A stretch of DNA of 45,454 nt, taken from the IMG/VR virus record IMGVR_UViG_3300049893_001406, positions 1 through 45,454 of that record. One strand, 5' to 3'. Each line of letters begins with the position of its first letter. Position 1 is the first letter of the stretch. This DNA is from a virus. Shown here one piece after another: positions 21,091 to 30,711 of this stretch. The notes beneath the pieces were generated by a model. The model did not search any database, had not been told where the DNA came from, and saw nothing but the letters and a program-made list of their open reading frames with translations. A program made the position numbers and the translations under genes.

Positions 21091-22649
21091 TGGCCGCCCT
21101 GGCCGACATCGATGCGGTGGAGCTGCTGATGCTCCAGGACGAGCTGTGCCGGCGCTCGCTGGCCGATCACGTCCAGGCGTGCTACCCGGCATTCAGCCTG
21201 TCGCCATGGCAGCAGCACCTGTGCCGCCGGCTCCAGGCATTCGTGGAGTCCATCGAGCGCGGGGAAAGCCCGCGCCTGATGGTCCACATCATGCCGCAGG
21301 CGGGGAAGACCACGATTGTCAGCCGTGCGTTCATCGCCTGGATCATGGGACGGCATCCCGAGTGGGACGGCATCATGGCGTCCTATGCCAGCAGCCTGAG
21401 CCGGAAGAACAGCCGGTGGGTGCGTAATCGCCTGCGGTCGCCAGAACATCAACGCATATTCCCTGGATGTAAGCTGGCCGACGATTCCCAGGCCATCGAA
21501 GACATGACCATGACCGATGGGCACCAGCTCATCAGTCGCGGTGTGGGCGGTGGCAGCTCGGGCAATCCGGCCAATTATGTGGTGATCGATGACCCTTTCA
21601 GCAATCGTCAGGACGCCAGCTCTCCGGTTGTGCAGGAGAACGTCGAGGATTGGTATGACGGTACGGCAGTCGGCCGCCTCGGGCCAGGTGCCGGGGTGCT
21701 CATCATGCATACCCGCTGGGACATCATGGATCTTGCGGGCCGCCTACTGAAGCGGTCGGAAGACGGGAAGGATGATCCGCACATCGACAAATGGGAGGTA
21801 ATCAGCTACCCGGCCGAGTGGGAACCCGGCGCACCGCGCGAGTTCTACGCCTTCGAGAAGGGCGCCAATGGCGCCGAGACCGGATGGCTGATCAGCCGCT
21901 TCCGCCCCGTGGATTTGAAGCGCAAAAAGGCCAACCTCCCGCCGCGTGACTGGCTGTCCCTGTTCCAGCAGAAGCCGGTGCAGGAGGGCGGGAATATCAT
22001 TAAGACCAGCTGGATAATCGAGGAGCCATGGCCCGAAGGCTGGCGCCCCATCGTCTGGCAAGCATGGGATCTCGCCGGCACGAAGCAGGACGCGCACGAC
22101 GGTGGATGCTACTCGGTCGGCGTGGCCATCGCCCAGGACTGGATGCGCCGCTGGTGGCTGGTGGACGTGGTACGCGGGAAATGGGATTCCGGCGAATTGT
22201 GTGAGCAGATCCTGACCTTCGCCCACAAGTGGAAGGCCAACGCCGTGTGGGGCGAGGACCCGGTTGCGCTCTACCTGGTGCCGTTCCTGCGGGATCGGAT
22301 GCGGGACAGCGGGAAGCACGCGCACTTCTCCCGCGTCAGCGTCCAGGGACGGGGCGACAAGGTGGCCAGGGCGCAGGCCAGCCTGGTGCCGGTGATGAGC
22401 AACGGCTCATTCTACGTCCCCAAGGGCGCCGCTTGGCTCAATGACCTCAAGGTCGAGCTGGGCCAATTTCCCCAGGGCTACAAGGACCAGGTGGACGCGC
22501 TGTCGCTGGCCTTTGCCGAGGCCATGCCGCGCGCCGTGGCCAGCCCGCCACCGCCCATTCATAAACCCAAAGACCCGACCGCCATCCGGTGGGACGACCT
22601 CGGCGGTGATGAGCCGCCAGAACGCAGGAGATCCGCATGGAAACGGTAG
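21090..22649 (+). CDS. terL: Terminase large subunit (TIGR01630-like)
   Basis: A 519-aa packaging motor. The ATPase has Walker A PQAGKTT (residues 69-75) and Walker B YVVIDD (163-168). The nuclease has D327 in WDLAGTKQD and a late DQVDALSL (D469). Overall it resembles TIGR01630-type phage terminases. It should fill procapsids through the portal encoded downstream; whether it works by headful packaging or at a specific site cannot be decided here. The start overlaps the preceding gene by one base (TAATG), and the 3' end overlaps the next gene by 13 bp. Confidence 0.9.
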   Translation: MAALADIDAVELLMLQDELCRRSLADHVQACYPAFSLSPWQQHLCRRLQAFVESIERGESPRLMVHIMPQAGKTTIVSRAFIAWIMGRHPEWDGIMASYASSLSRKNSRWVRNRLRSPEHQRIFPGCKLADDSQAIEDMTMTDGHQLISRGVGGGSSGNPANYVVIDDPFSNRQDASSPVVQENVEDWYDGTAVGRLGPGAGVLIMHTRWDIMDLAGRLLKRSEDGKDDPHIDKWEVISYPAEWEPGAPREFYAFEKGANGAETGWLISRFRPVDLKRKKANLPPRDWLSLFQQKPVQEGGNIIKTSWIIEEPWPEGWRPIVWQAWDLAGTKQDAHDGGCYSVGVAIAQDWMRRWWLVDVVRGKWDSGELCEQILTFAHKWKANAVWGEDPVALYLVPFLRDRMRDSGKHAHFSRVSVQGRGDKVARAQASLVPVMSNGSFYVPKGAAWLNDLKVELGQFPQGYKDQVDALSLAFAEAMPRAVASPPPPIHKPKDPTAIRWDDLGGDEPPERRRSAWKR

Positions 22650-23155
22650 CCATCCTATGCCCAGGCCCATCGCTGGCCAATCTGACGGCGGAGGCCCTGG
22701 GCCATCCATCCCTGATCATCGCCGTCAATTTCGCCATGGACCACCCGTTGGCGAAGTGGTGCGACTACTGGTGCGCGCATGACCTGTGGGCGCCTCCACT
22801 GAAGCTGCCGCGTCAGGCGCCCGAAATCGGCATGGTGACGTGCCGCGCCGCCATCGCTGAGGGTCAGGCGGACCATGTGCCCTACCCGCTGTTTGATTTT
22901 CGGAAATCGCGCTTTGCCGAGCCGGTGCGGATTTCCACGTCGGCCGCCATCTATTGGGCGGCTGAGTTCCTGGCCACCGACCCGCACAAGAAATTCGGAA
23001 CCATCGCGCTGCATGGGTGCGACATGAAGGGAAATTATCATTTCGATGGTTCCCATGATCCGCTCTGGAGCGATCAGGAGTGGGACCTGGCAAAGGCGTG
23101 CCTACGCAAGGCAATCGACGCGGTGCCATTCCGCGTCACGGGGGCTCCATGGTGA
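22637..23155 (+). CDS. DUF115/MptE-like Rossmann-type protein
   Basis: A 172-aa protein. CPGPSLANLTAEAL near the start, IIAVNFAMDH and CDYWCAHDLWA follow the GPSL...N...D-Y...D layout of DUF115-type proteins, with a later HGCDMKGNY strand-loop. DUF115 members include pterin and glycan enzymes, and similar proteins occur near phage terminase genes, sometimes called morphogenetic. A sugar- or nucleotide-linked enzyme is plausible; the substrate is unknown. It overlaps terL by 13 bp. Confidence 0.55.
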   Translation: METVAILCPGPSLANLTAEALGHPSLIIAVNFAMDHPLAKWCDYWCAHDLWAPPLKLPRQAPEIGMVTCRAAIAEGQADHVPYPLFDFRKSRFAEPVRISTSAAIYWAAEFLATDPHKKFGTIALHGCDMKGNYHFDGSHDPLWSDQEWDLAKACLRKAIDAVPFRVTGAPW

Positions 23156-23640
23156 TCACCGCTGCAACTCCACTCCGCGCCGCCGCCATCTGGTGCGTGG
23201 AACTACTGCCAGGCCGGCCGGTGGCTGTCACCGCCCTGGCCGCCATCGCCGAGGTGGACATCAGCCGCGCCAGGGCCTACGCGTCCATCCTGATCGCCCG
23301 TGGCGCCCTGACCGAGACCGACGCTGGCCTGGTGGCTGGCCCGAAGTGGGATACCTGGAGATCAGAGCCAGGCGGCAGGCCCAAGGTCAGCATGGCGGCG
23401 GGAGCAGCGGCAATGGACGACATGCGCCGCGCTATGTCCATCAACGTGCGTGCCTTGGCCGCATCGCGCGGATGGTCACAGCATGAGCTGGCCCGCCAAA
23501 GTGGGGCCGATGTTCGGTCCATCGGGCGCCTGTTCACCCGCGCTGTACCACTGCCCGCGGCGGCCTGTGTCCTGGTGGCCCGGGCGCTGGCCACAACAGT
23601 CGAACAACTCCTGTCACCCCCTGCTTCCTTCCGGCATTAG
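23149..23640 (+). CDS. Two-part HTH regulator at the early/late boundary
   Basis: A 163-aa protein. The N-terminal 70 residues look like a winged helix (VTALAAIAEVDISRARAYASIL). The C-terminal part has an XRE-type helix-turn-helix (SINVRALAASRGWSQHELARQSG, then VRSIGRLFTRA). It may start at ATG 23149 or GTG 23152. As the last gene before the structural block, it could control late transcription or be a second repressor-like regulator. That is inference; no late promoter was recognised nearby. Confidence 0.65.
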   Translation: MVITAATPLRAAAIWCVELLPGRPVAVTALAAIAEVDISRARAYASILIARGALTETDAGLVAGPKWDTWRSEPGGRPKVSMAAGAAAMDDMRRAMSINVRALAASRGWSQHELARQSGADVRSIGRLFTRAVPLPAAACVLVARALATTVEQLLSPPASFRH

Positions 23641-23696
23641 GCCCGGCTGCCATTGGTGGGGCTAACCAACCGGCCACCCCCACAGGAGCCACTGCC

Positions 23697-24257
23697 ATGC
23701 CTTCCGAAATCGTCGCCGTCGTGGAGGCCGTCAGCACCGCCTCCGCCACCTCCAAGCCCGTCCTCGTCGGCCGCGCCAATGCGCGCCTGCTGGGGCCTAT
23801 CGAAGTCGAGATCGAGCGTTCCGCCGCAACCGGCGGCGGCACGGTCTACGGCGCCAACCTCCCCAGCTTCGCCGCTGGCGACACCAAGTATTGCCGCATG
23901 GTCGGCAGCGACGGCGCCACCGGTCGCACGGTGTTCACGACCACCATCACCTACGCCGCGTTCAGCAACTACAACCTGATCGTGCTGGTCAACGGCGCGG
24001 TCGTGGAGCAGGGCTCCGGCGCCGGCAAGTGGGACGTGGCCGACAGCTCCGGCGTCGCCGCCGTGACCTTCGGCACCGCCCTGGCCGTTGGTGATGTGGT
24101 GGAGTTCCATGCGGTCACCCCCGCGACGGTCTACACCCACACCGCCGTGCAGTTCAAGCAGATCCTGAAGCAGGGCTATGAGGTGATGTGGTACGCTGCC
24201 GACGCGACCACGTCCCCGGCCGTCACCAACGTCTATGTGAATGCGGTCAGCGAATAA
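23697..24257 (+). CDS. Unknown structural protein before portal
   Basis: A 186-aa protein, beta-rich and Ala/Val/Thr-rich, with few charged residues, typical of virion beta-sandwich proteins. AGGAG lies before the ATG. Position just before portal and coding bias agree with a head or decoration protein. Not recognised. Confidence 0.6.
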   Translation: MPSEIVAVVEAVSTASATSKPVLVGRANARLLGPIEVEIERSAATGGGTVYGANLPSFAAGDTKYCRMVGSDGATGRTVFTTTITYAAFSNYNLIVLVNGAVVEQGSGAGKWDVADSSGVAAVTFGTALAVGDVVEFHAVTPATVYTHTAVQFKQILKQGYEVMWYAADATTSPAVTNVYVNAVSE

Positions 24258-24260
24258 CCC

Positions 24261-26390
24261 ATGGACCAACTCGACCAGCCGGCGGCGCCACTTGACGTGG
24301 CGCTTCCCGGCTCGGCCGAGGCTCCGGCCGAGCTGATAGACCAGTCCGTTGAGGCCGGTGTCGCGGCGACAGAACGTGAAGTGCGCGACACCACGCCCGA
24401 GACCCGGGCGCTGGTTGATCATTGGTGGACGGTCACCGCTGAGACTGCCGACTTCTCCGCCGCCGTGGCGCGGATGTTCAAGGACGAGGTGGTCCTGGAC
24501 GGTGGCGATCCCAAGGACGTGGCCGACGCGAACATCAGCACCGTCCAGCACGTCTACCGCAATGGCATCCAGACCCTGGCCCTGATGTCGCCGGGGACCG
24601 CTGGCGTGCGCTGGAAGGCCCGCGAGTTGGCCGAGCCCATCCCGGGCATGGCTGAGCCGATGGAGCAGCAGCAGGAGCGGCGCAAGGCCCAGGGCATGGC
24701 CAACGTCTGCACCACCCTGTTCCGCCGCTTCGCCGAGGCGTCCGATTTCGATGAGCGCGGCGAGGCATGGATACAGGATTCCATCCATTTCCGTGCCGGT
24801 CTGGTCAAGGTCTGGTGGCAGCGCGAGCTGGCGACCGATCCCATCAGCCGCGACCGCCTGGCCGACCAACAGGACCAGATTGCCCTCCTGCGGACGCTGA
24901 TCGAGCAGTACGATCAGGGCGAGTTCGGCAAGGACGATCCCCCACACCGCCAGATGGCGCAGCTCATGGCCAGCCTGGGCGTCAGTGAAGCCGACGTGCG
25001 CCGTGGGCTGGTGATCGAGACCGTTCCGCTCACGCAATATCGCATCGATCCCAGTGTGACCGGTCCCGAGCACAAGCGGCAGGCCCGTTGGGAGCGCCAC
25101 GACATCCTGATGCAGCGGGACGACATCCTGTCCAAGTGGGACCACATCAGCTACGACGACTTGCAGCGGTGCTCCGTCATCGCCATTGATGAACAAGGCC
25201 GCTGGCTCAAGCGGGACATGCAGGAGCGCACGCAGCGCACGGGAATGTCCGGCGACCTCAAGTTGCACGACCGCACGCCCGGTTCCATTTCCGGTGAGGA
25301 TTGGCTGCTGGTGGCGGAGATCTACGACTACCAGACCAACACCCGACTGGTGCTGGTTGAGGGACTGGACTTCCCCGCCGTCGAGGAGCCCTTGCAGGGC
25401 GGAAGCCCGTTCATGGTCATGGTGCTCAACCGCCGGGCACGGTCATTCTACGGCTACTCCGACACCGAGATGCAGGCCAAGCTCCAGGACGCCCGCAATC
25501 GCATGCGGACCCAGGAGGAGGATGCCCGGGAATCGGCGCAGCCTCGCTGGGCGTACAATCCGGCCGTCATCAACGACCCCAAGACCATCAACGCCATCCA
25601 GAACGCCAAGCCGCGCGAAATGATCCCGGTGCCGGTGCCGTCTGGCGACGACCTGTCCAAGAACATCCTTCCGCTCGCCGGCAACCATGAGTTCCGCATG
25701 GAGCAGTTCGATGACAGCAAGCTGTCCATCGAGCAGGACAAGATGGCGATGATGCCCGAGGCGGTGCTCGGCGTGAGCGGCAAGGCCAAGTTCGCGGCCG
25801 AAATCGAGGCAGGCACGGCCGGCGGCGCTGCCCTGGCCCGCTACCGCCAAAAGCGCATCGGGCGGTCCTACAAGGCGCTATGTGACCGGGCCATGCAGCT
25901 CATCCTGGCCAACTGTCCGCAGGAATTGGCGGTGCGCTATGCCGGCGTCATGGCCCTGGAGTTCTTCCCGCAGTCGCCCATTGATCGCAATGAGCTGTAC
26001 GACGGCCTGACCATCGAGGTGGACGTCGCCCTGGATCAGAACCTGGACGCCAGCGAGCGCACCCGGCTGCTGGTGCAGTGGGCCGAGATCATGCAGAAGA
26101 TGGGCGTCCGCTTCGATGCGGAGACCAGCGGCAAGATGCTGGGCAGCCTCCTCGGCATGGGCGACGAGGCCAAGGGCATGATCATCAGCGACCCGAACGA
26201 CCTGATTGCGCGCCTCTCGCAGGCCATGCAGCAGGGCAAGGTGCCGCTGGTTCCAGAGGCCATCGCGGCGCTCCAGCAGATCATGGCCGGCGCTCAACAG
26301 CAGCTCCAGCAGATGATCATGCAGCAGGCCCAGCAGCAGATGGCCGCACCCGCCCAAAATCCACAGCAGCAGCCGCCTCTGGTGGCATAG
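24261..26390 (+). CDS. Portal protein, podovirus type
   Basis: A 709-aa protein, normal for podovirus portals. Early helical segments (HWWTVTAETADFSAAVARMF) and a WARKEL-like region lead to a core with YRIDPSV and DILSKWDHI, then a long helical C-terminal barrel (residues about 610-705) rich in Gln (QQQLQQMIMQQAQQQ). The portal forms the dodecameric ring for DNA entry and exit, and its barrel would reach into the head. Order relative to terminase and scaffold supports the call; sequence similarity is judged by features, not by alignment. Confidence 0.8.
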   Translation: MDQLDQPAAPLDVALPGSAEAPAELIDQSVEAGVAATEREVRDTTPETRALVDHWWTVTAETADFSAAVARMFKDEVVLDGGDPKDVADANISTVQHVYRNGIQTLALMSPGTAGVRWKARELAEPIPGMAEPMEQQQERRKAQGMANVCTTLFRRFAEASDFDERGEAWIQDSIHFRAGLVKVWWQRELATDPISRDRLADQQDQIALLRTLIEQYDQGEFGKDDPPHRQMAQLMASLGVSEADVRRGLVIETVPLTQYRIDPSVTGPEHKRQARWERHDILMQRDDILSKWDHISYDDLQRCSVIAIDEQGRWLKRDMQERTQRTGMSGDLKLHDRTPGSISGEDWLLVAEIYDYQTNTRLVLVEGLDFPAVEEPLQGGSPFMVMVLNRRARSFYGYSDTEMQAKLQDARNRMRTQEEDARESAQPRWAYNPAVINDPKTINAIQNAKPREMIPVPVPSGDDLSKNILPLAGNHEFRMEQFDDSKLSIEQDKMAMMPEAVLGVSGKAKFAAEIEAGTAGGAALARYRQKRIGRSYKALCDRAMQLILANCPQELAVRYAGVMALEFFPQSPIDRNELYDGLTIEVDVALDQNLDASERTRLLVQWAEIMQKMGVRFDAETSGKMLGSLLGMGDEAKGMIISDPNDLIARLSQAMQQGKVPLVPEAIAALQQIMAGAQQQLQQMIMQQAQQQMAAPAQNPQQQPPLVA

Positions 26391-26399
26391 GACGCAACC

Positions 26400-26783
26400 A
26401 TGGCACGACGCGAATACTCGACCCTCAATCCTACCGTCGTCACGCGCAGCGCCGGGGACGTGGTGTTGTACCAATGGACCGGGATGCTGAATGGCGACTA
26501 TGGTGCCGCCATCCAGGTGCCGGCCCTGGCCGACCGTAGCGTCCAGATTCTCGGAACGCTTGGGACTGGCGGAAGCGTCCGTATCCACGGATCGAACAAG
26601 CCGGCCCCCGTAGAGACGACCGACACCGATTGGGCCGTCCTCACCGATCCGCAGGGCAACGACCTCAATATTGCGTCGCTCAAGGCCGAGTCCATCACCG
26701 AGCCGATGTTGTGGATCCGCCCCAAGGTCACGGCCGGCGACGGCACGACCAACCTGACCATCATCATCCTTTTCCGTAAGTGA
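26400..26783 (+). CDS. Candidate head-decoration or head-fibre protein
   Basis: A 127-aa beta-rich protein (VLYQWTGMLNGDYGAAIQVP, SVQILGTLGTGGSVRIHG, NLTIIILFRK). Small beta proteins between portal and scaffold are often decoration proteins. Not recognised beyond this. An ATG with only a weak ribosome-binding site is used. Confidence 0.5.
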   Translation: MARREYSTLNPTVVTRSAGDVVLYQWTGMLNGDYGAAIQVPALADRSVQILGTLGTGGSVRIHGSNKPAPVETTDTDWAVLTDPQGNDLNIASLKAESITEPMLWIRPKVTAGDGTTNLTIIILFRK

Positions 26784-26790
26784 GGCAGCC

Positions 26791-27282
26791 ATGACCATCC
26801 CCATCAGCAAGCAGGCCCGTTCCATCCTCACCGGTCTGGTGGAGACCTTCGACGCCATTGACCGCGTCAATGGCCTGGAGCAGGTGGAAAGCGACCTGCG
26901 GGCCAAGATCGAGCGGGCCAAGATCGAGGCCGAGTCCATCAGCAAACAGTCGCACCAGGAGTTGGACAGCGCCAAGGCCGCCCGCGCGGAAGCCGAGCAG
27001 ATCAAGGCCGATGGCAACAAGGCGGCGCGGGATGCGATGATCGCGGCGCAGAAGGATGCGGCGGCAAAGATAGCGGACATGCAGGCCGAGGCCGACAAGC
27101 GCCTGGCAGATGCCGTGGCACTGCGCGCTGCGGCGCTGGCGGGCCTGGAAGCCGTGAACAAGGAGATTGCTAAGGCCGGCAACACTTTGTCGGCCACGCA
27201 AAACCTTGTCAAATCCGAGACGGAAACGCTTGCCAAGATCCAGGATGCCATTGCGGCCATTACCAAGCGCGCGCAGGGCTAG
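26791..27282 (+). CDS. Coiled-coil virion or scaffold-helper protein
   Basis: A 163-aa protein made nearly entirely of one coiled coil rich in Ala, Lys, Glu and Gln (LRAKIERAKIEAESIS, KAARAEAEQIKADGNKAARD, LAGLEAVNKEIAKAG). It lies after the candidate decoration gene. It may be an assembly helper or a fibre coil. Not recognised as a named family. Confidence 0.6.
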   Translation: MTIPISKQARSILTGLVETFDAIDRVNGLEQVESDLRAKIERAKIEAESISKQSHQELDSAKAARAEAEQIKADGNKAARDAMIAAQKDAAAKIADMQAEADKRLADAVALRAAALAGLEAVNKEIAKAGNTLSATQNLVKSETETLAKIQDAIAAITKRAQG

Positions 27283-27370
27283 GGAGGAACTTTACCGAAG
27301 CGGGATCCGCATGGCCATCCAGATCAATCCGCGAGGGCATCACCATGAGCATACAAGCTGCGGGGCATAA

Positions 27371-27445
27371 ATGGCCATAACACTCACGGGCGCGAAGTAC
27401 GCGGCGGCTACACTGTCCACATCCGTGTATGTGGAGATGCCATGA
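27371..27445 (+). CDS. Possible 24-aa leader ORF before the fibre gene
   Basis: The 159-bp gap before the fibre gene contains this short ORF (MAITLTGAKYAAATLSTSVYV, then EMP). Its stop overlaps the fibre start by ATGA, so it may couple fibre translation. There is no good ribosome-binding site. Chance occurrence is possible. The rest of the gap shows nothing else clear. Confidence 0.3.
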   Translation: MAITLTGAKYAAATLSTSVYVEMP

Positions 27446-30400
27446 GCTTTTCTCTAGCATCTAACGTCATCACGCAAACAGGAACGGACGCGGATCTGTC
27501 CGGCCTTTCCGCAATCTCTGGTGTCGTGACGCAGACCATCACGGCGTACTATACGCGGAAGGTCTACATCATTCCGTCCGGTGTGCGGCTGGTTGTGAAC
27601 GGCACGCTATCGCACGATCCAAAATACGAAGACTTGCACTTTGTCGGCGGCGATTTCAATATGATCACCGTCGCAGGGACCTACAATTACGGTGTCTCGA
27701 CTGAATACACCGGATGCGGTCTACATTTTCCGTTTAGAACAAACCAGCATTGGAACCAACACGGCGTCGATATTTCAAGCGGCGGAACATTCAACTGGCG
27801 CGGCGGATTGATTCTTGGCGCAAATACTGCCGTGTATGCAAACAGCGGCGGAATCCTCAATGTGGACGGAGGCCAGGTATGGGGCGCAATCGGAGCACGG
27901 TATGGTGGGCAGAATATCTACGGATGGATCGGCGGCTATTCGCTCAACGTGACGAACAACAATACCGGTGTTGGAATCCGTTTGATGGGTGCCGTGTCGC
28001 TTGATATGGGTGACAATATCGAAGTGAATCGCATACGATTCGAGAAGGGGGCGCAGATTTCCGCCATTGGATCTCTTACTTCCTGGGTGCGGTATAAGGA
28101 TTGTGAGACGGACGACCCAACCGCCATACTGGTAAAAACATATGACCGTAAAAATCTGTTTGTGAATTGGAAGAATGGAACAAATGTCCGCGCGTCGAAG
28201 GTCGGTGCTGGCAATGGCTCATGCCAAATGGAATTTTATCGTAATTTCCAGCCGTTTGCGAAAACGCCAGCGGGTTCAGCAATCCAAGATGCGGTATTTT
28301 ACATCAAGGACGTGAACAACGGAAGCCGCCAGACGTTCACATTGCAGGAGCTAGGAACCGCTTCAAATCAGGACTATGTCTACGTCGCGAAGACAGCAGC
28401 ATCCGGCGCTCCATCTTCAGCGATCAAGCTCTACCTTGGAAGCGTGAAGTGCACCACAGATATAAGTGACACCTACGACAGCGGAAACGGTCGCTATGAC
28501 CGCCGTTTCAGCGACACCGCAGGAAGTTATACCAACACCGACACCGGTACGGTTTACTGTTGGTCTTATGGCCATCTTGCGGACACATTCCAACAGGCAT
28601 TCAGTGATGGAACGGTAGGCACGCTGGCACCTACTCGCCCGCTCGTTGCAGACCCAAACGTTTCACTTTCAGCGGTCAACGCTGTTTCCATTCTTGCGTC
28701 GAATTTCTCCGTTTCGCTCACAGGCGTTGGCACGGTCACTGTTACCGCGACATCAACCGCGAGCGATTTGTATGACGCGTTGAAGGCGTACAAGACGCGA
28801 GACGTACAGGCTCAACTAGAGTTCCCGGCAATAAACACGCAGCCCGTGACCGGAAGTGGCACCGTGCTCACAACTGCGATGAACATCACAATTAACAGCG
28901 GGCAGGCGCTGAACGCATCGGCGAAGTTCGATACGTTGACTAGCTCGGCAACAGTAACCGGGGCACTTACTACTGGCGGAGCGTACACATACGTCAACGG
29001 CTCGATGCAGCTTCCGTCAACTACGCCTGTTTTGACTGGCGGGACAATCAATATCGGCGCGGCCGGGACCTACGGATTCTGCGGCAACGCGACCATCGTC
29101 AGCATGACCCCGACCGCGCCGGGGACGTATATCATCAACGGCGCAAATTGCGTAGACCTTGATCTGCGGAACACAAGCGGCACACATGCAATCACTGTGC
29201 AACTTCCTGCGGGTGCTACCTACACGACAGCGAATAATACCGGCGCAGCCATAACCGTTACATTCCCAGTCATCTCCAACACCGCGACGATTTCCGGGTA
29301 CACCGCGCAGAGCCACATCATTGTGCACAACGTCACCAAGGGAACATTCCCGCTTGATGCGAAGGTGGCAACGACTCCATGGTCATTGAGCTACAATGAG
29401 GGCGATACATTCGAGGATGGGGACATCATTGACGTCTACCACGTCTTTGTTGCTGCGGATGGAACAAGCGCCACCAAGAAGACCCGCACGCGCACCACGG
29501 CAACGTCCGTAGGATGGTCGGTGACGATCACCGAGGAGACGTGTCCGGTCTACGCCGCATATTATGCGACCTACAGTGTGACCGGAGCGACTGTTTACGC
29601 CTCTGGCGACTTCGTGCGCGATGGTGCCAACCAGCAGATTGACCTCGACGACGGTGACGACTCCTGGTACGGCCACCGCATGTTTTTATTCGATAAGTAC
29701 GACATCTGGCATAATACCGGCAATCAAGCGTGGTTCATGAAAATGACCGCCACGGACGCGGCAAACATCGATCTAGGCGACGGCGCAGAGATCGACAACC
29801 TGAACGCAAACACGGCCAAGCAGCAAGACGCCATTAACATCACGGCCGACGGTGGAGCAACGATAGGTCCCGTGCAGAACCCAACCACGGGCGGCGGTGG
29901 CGTTACTCTGTTCAGCGGGGGAAAGGTGCTGCTGGCTTCAACCGGAGGAATATCTCCCAGCGAAGCACAGATCAAGGCATGGATTAGAGAAGAATTGGCA
30001 TCAGAGCTTTCAGACATCGTCGCAATAGACGGCCGACTGCCCTCCGATCCTGCCGACAATTCACAGGTCCTTGATGCAATCGCAGGGATCAGCGCAGGAA
30101 GCGGTGCCTCACTGGCCGAGATCGAGGCGTCTACCGTGCTCGCCAAGGAGGCGACGTCCGCCGCCATCAAAGCCAAGACCGACTCGCTGGCATTCACGGG
30201 CGACAACGTCCATGCCGAAGCCAAGGTGATCGCGGCGAACGCTGTAAACGCAACGGCCATCGCATCCGGAGCGATCACCAACGCCAAGTTTGCGGCCGGG
30301 GCAATTGACGCCGCAGCGATAGCGGACAACGCGATTGATGCCGGGGCCATAGCTGCCAACGCAATCACCAGCGCGAAAATCGCAGCCGGGGCCATCACCG

Positions 30401-30711
30401 CGACGCAGGCGCCAAACATGGACGTGGCCACCAGCACGCGCCTTGCCGCCGCCGGGTACACCGCGCCCGACAACGCCTCCGTCGCTGCGATCAAGGTCCG
30501 CACCGATGCCATGCGGACGTACGCGGACGTCAGCAGCAATGGCGAAACCTACGGCAAGCAGCACCGCGACATCCTGGCGGCGCAGACCGGGGTCACATTG
30601 GGCGGCGGAACCGGTACGGAAACCTTCATGGAGCCGGACGGCATCACGCCGCGCGTGGTGAGCAACAATGACGGCACCAACCGCACGTCCGTATCCAGGC
30701 CGGGCGCCTGA
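27442..30711 (+). CDS. Large head/tail-fibre-like protein, 1,089 aa
   Basis: A long beta-rich protein with no signal peptide. The N-terminal and middle parts (about 1-800) carry many Gly/Asn/Thr-rich strands, such as SGGTFNWRGGLILGANTAVY, that suggest a beta-helix or beta-sandwich fibre. The C-terminal 180 residues have Ala-Ile repeats (AGAIDAAAIADNAIDAGAIA...), likely a trimeric stem, then a GGGTGTETF end. Located between portal and scaffold, not with the tail genes. GC is lower than in neighbouring genes from about 27,700 to 29,700. Likely a surface fibre, perhaps attached to the head; the receptor is unknown. Confidence 0.6.
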   Translation: MSFSLASNVITQTGTDADLSGLSAISGVVTQTITAYYTRKVYIIPSGVRLVVNGTLSHDPKYEDLHFVGGDFNMITVAGTYNYGVSTEYTGCGLHFPFRTNQHWNQHGVDISSGGTFNWRGGLILGANTAVYANSGGILNVDGGQVWGAIGARYGGQNIYGWIGGYSLNVTNNNTGVGIRLMGAVSLDMGDNIEVNRIRFEKGAQISAIGSLTSWVRYKDCETDDPTAILVKTYDRKNLFVNWKNGTNVRASKVGAGNGSCQMEFYRNFQPFAKTPAGSAIQDAVFYIKDVNNGSRQTFTLQELGTASNQDYVYVAKTAASGAPSSAIKLYLGSVKCTTDISDTYDSGNGRYDRRFSDTAGSYTNTDTGTVYCWSYGHLADTFQQAFSDGTVGTLAPTRPLVADPNVSLSAVNAVSILASNFSVSLTGVGTVTVTATSTASDLYDALKAYKTRDVQAQLEFPAINTQPVTGSGTVLTTAMNITINSGQALNASAKFDTLTSSATVTGALTTGGAYTYVNGSMQLPSTTPVLTGGTINIGAAGTYGFCGNATIVSMTPTAPGTYIINGANCVDLDLRNTSGTHAITVQLPAGATYTTANNTGAAITVTFPVISNTATISGYTAQSHIIVHNVTKGTFPLDAKVATTPWSLSYNEGDTFEDGDIIDVYHVFVAADGTSATKKTRTRTTATSVGWSVTITEETCPVYAAYYATYSVTGATVYASGDFVRDGANQQIDLDDGDDSWYGHRMFLFDKYDIWHNTGNQAWFMKMTATDAANIDLGDGAEIDNLNANTAKQQDAINITADGGATIGPVQNPTTGGGGVTLFSGGKVLLASTGGISPSEAQIKAWIREELASELSDIVAIDGRLPSDPADNSQVLDAIAGISAGSGASLAEIEASTVLAKEATSAAIKAKTDSLAFTGDNVHAEAKVIAANAVNATAIASGAITNAKFAAGAIDAAAIADNAIDAGAIAANAITSAKIAAGAITATQAPNMDVATSTRLAAAGYTAPDNASVAAIKVRTDAMRTYADVSSNGETYGKQHRDILAAQTGVTLGGGTGTETFMEPDGITPRVVSNNDGTNRTSVSRPGA

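Noticed and set aside
23637-25268. Minus-strand 543-aa ORF opposite the portal gene
   Set aside because: It is a shadow of the GC-rich portal coding frame; the sequence is His/Val/Gly-biased without domain features.
25878-27266. Minus-strand 462-aa ORF
   Set aside because: It is antisense to portal, decoration and coiled-coil genes, which have clear coding character.
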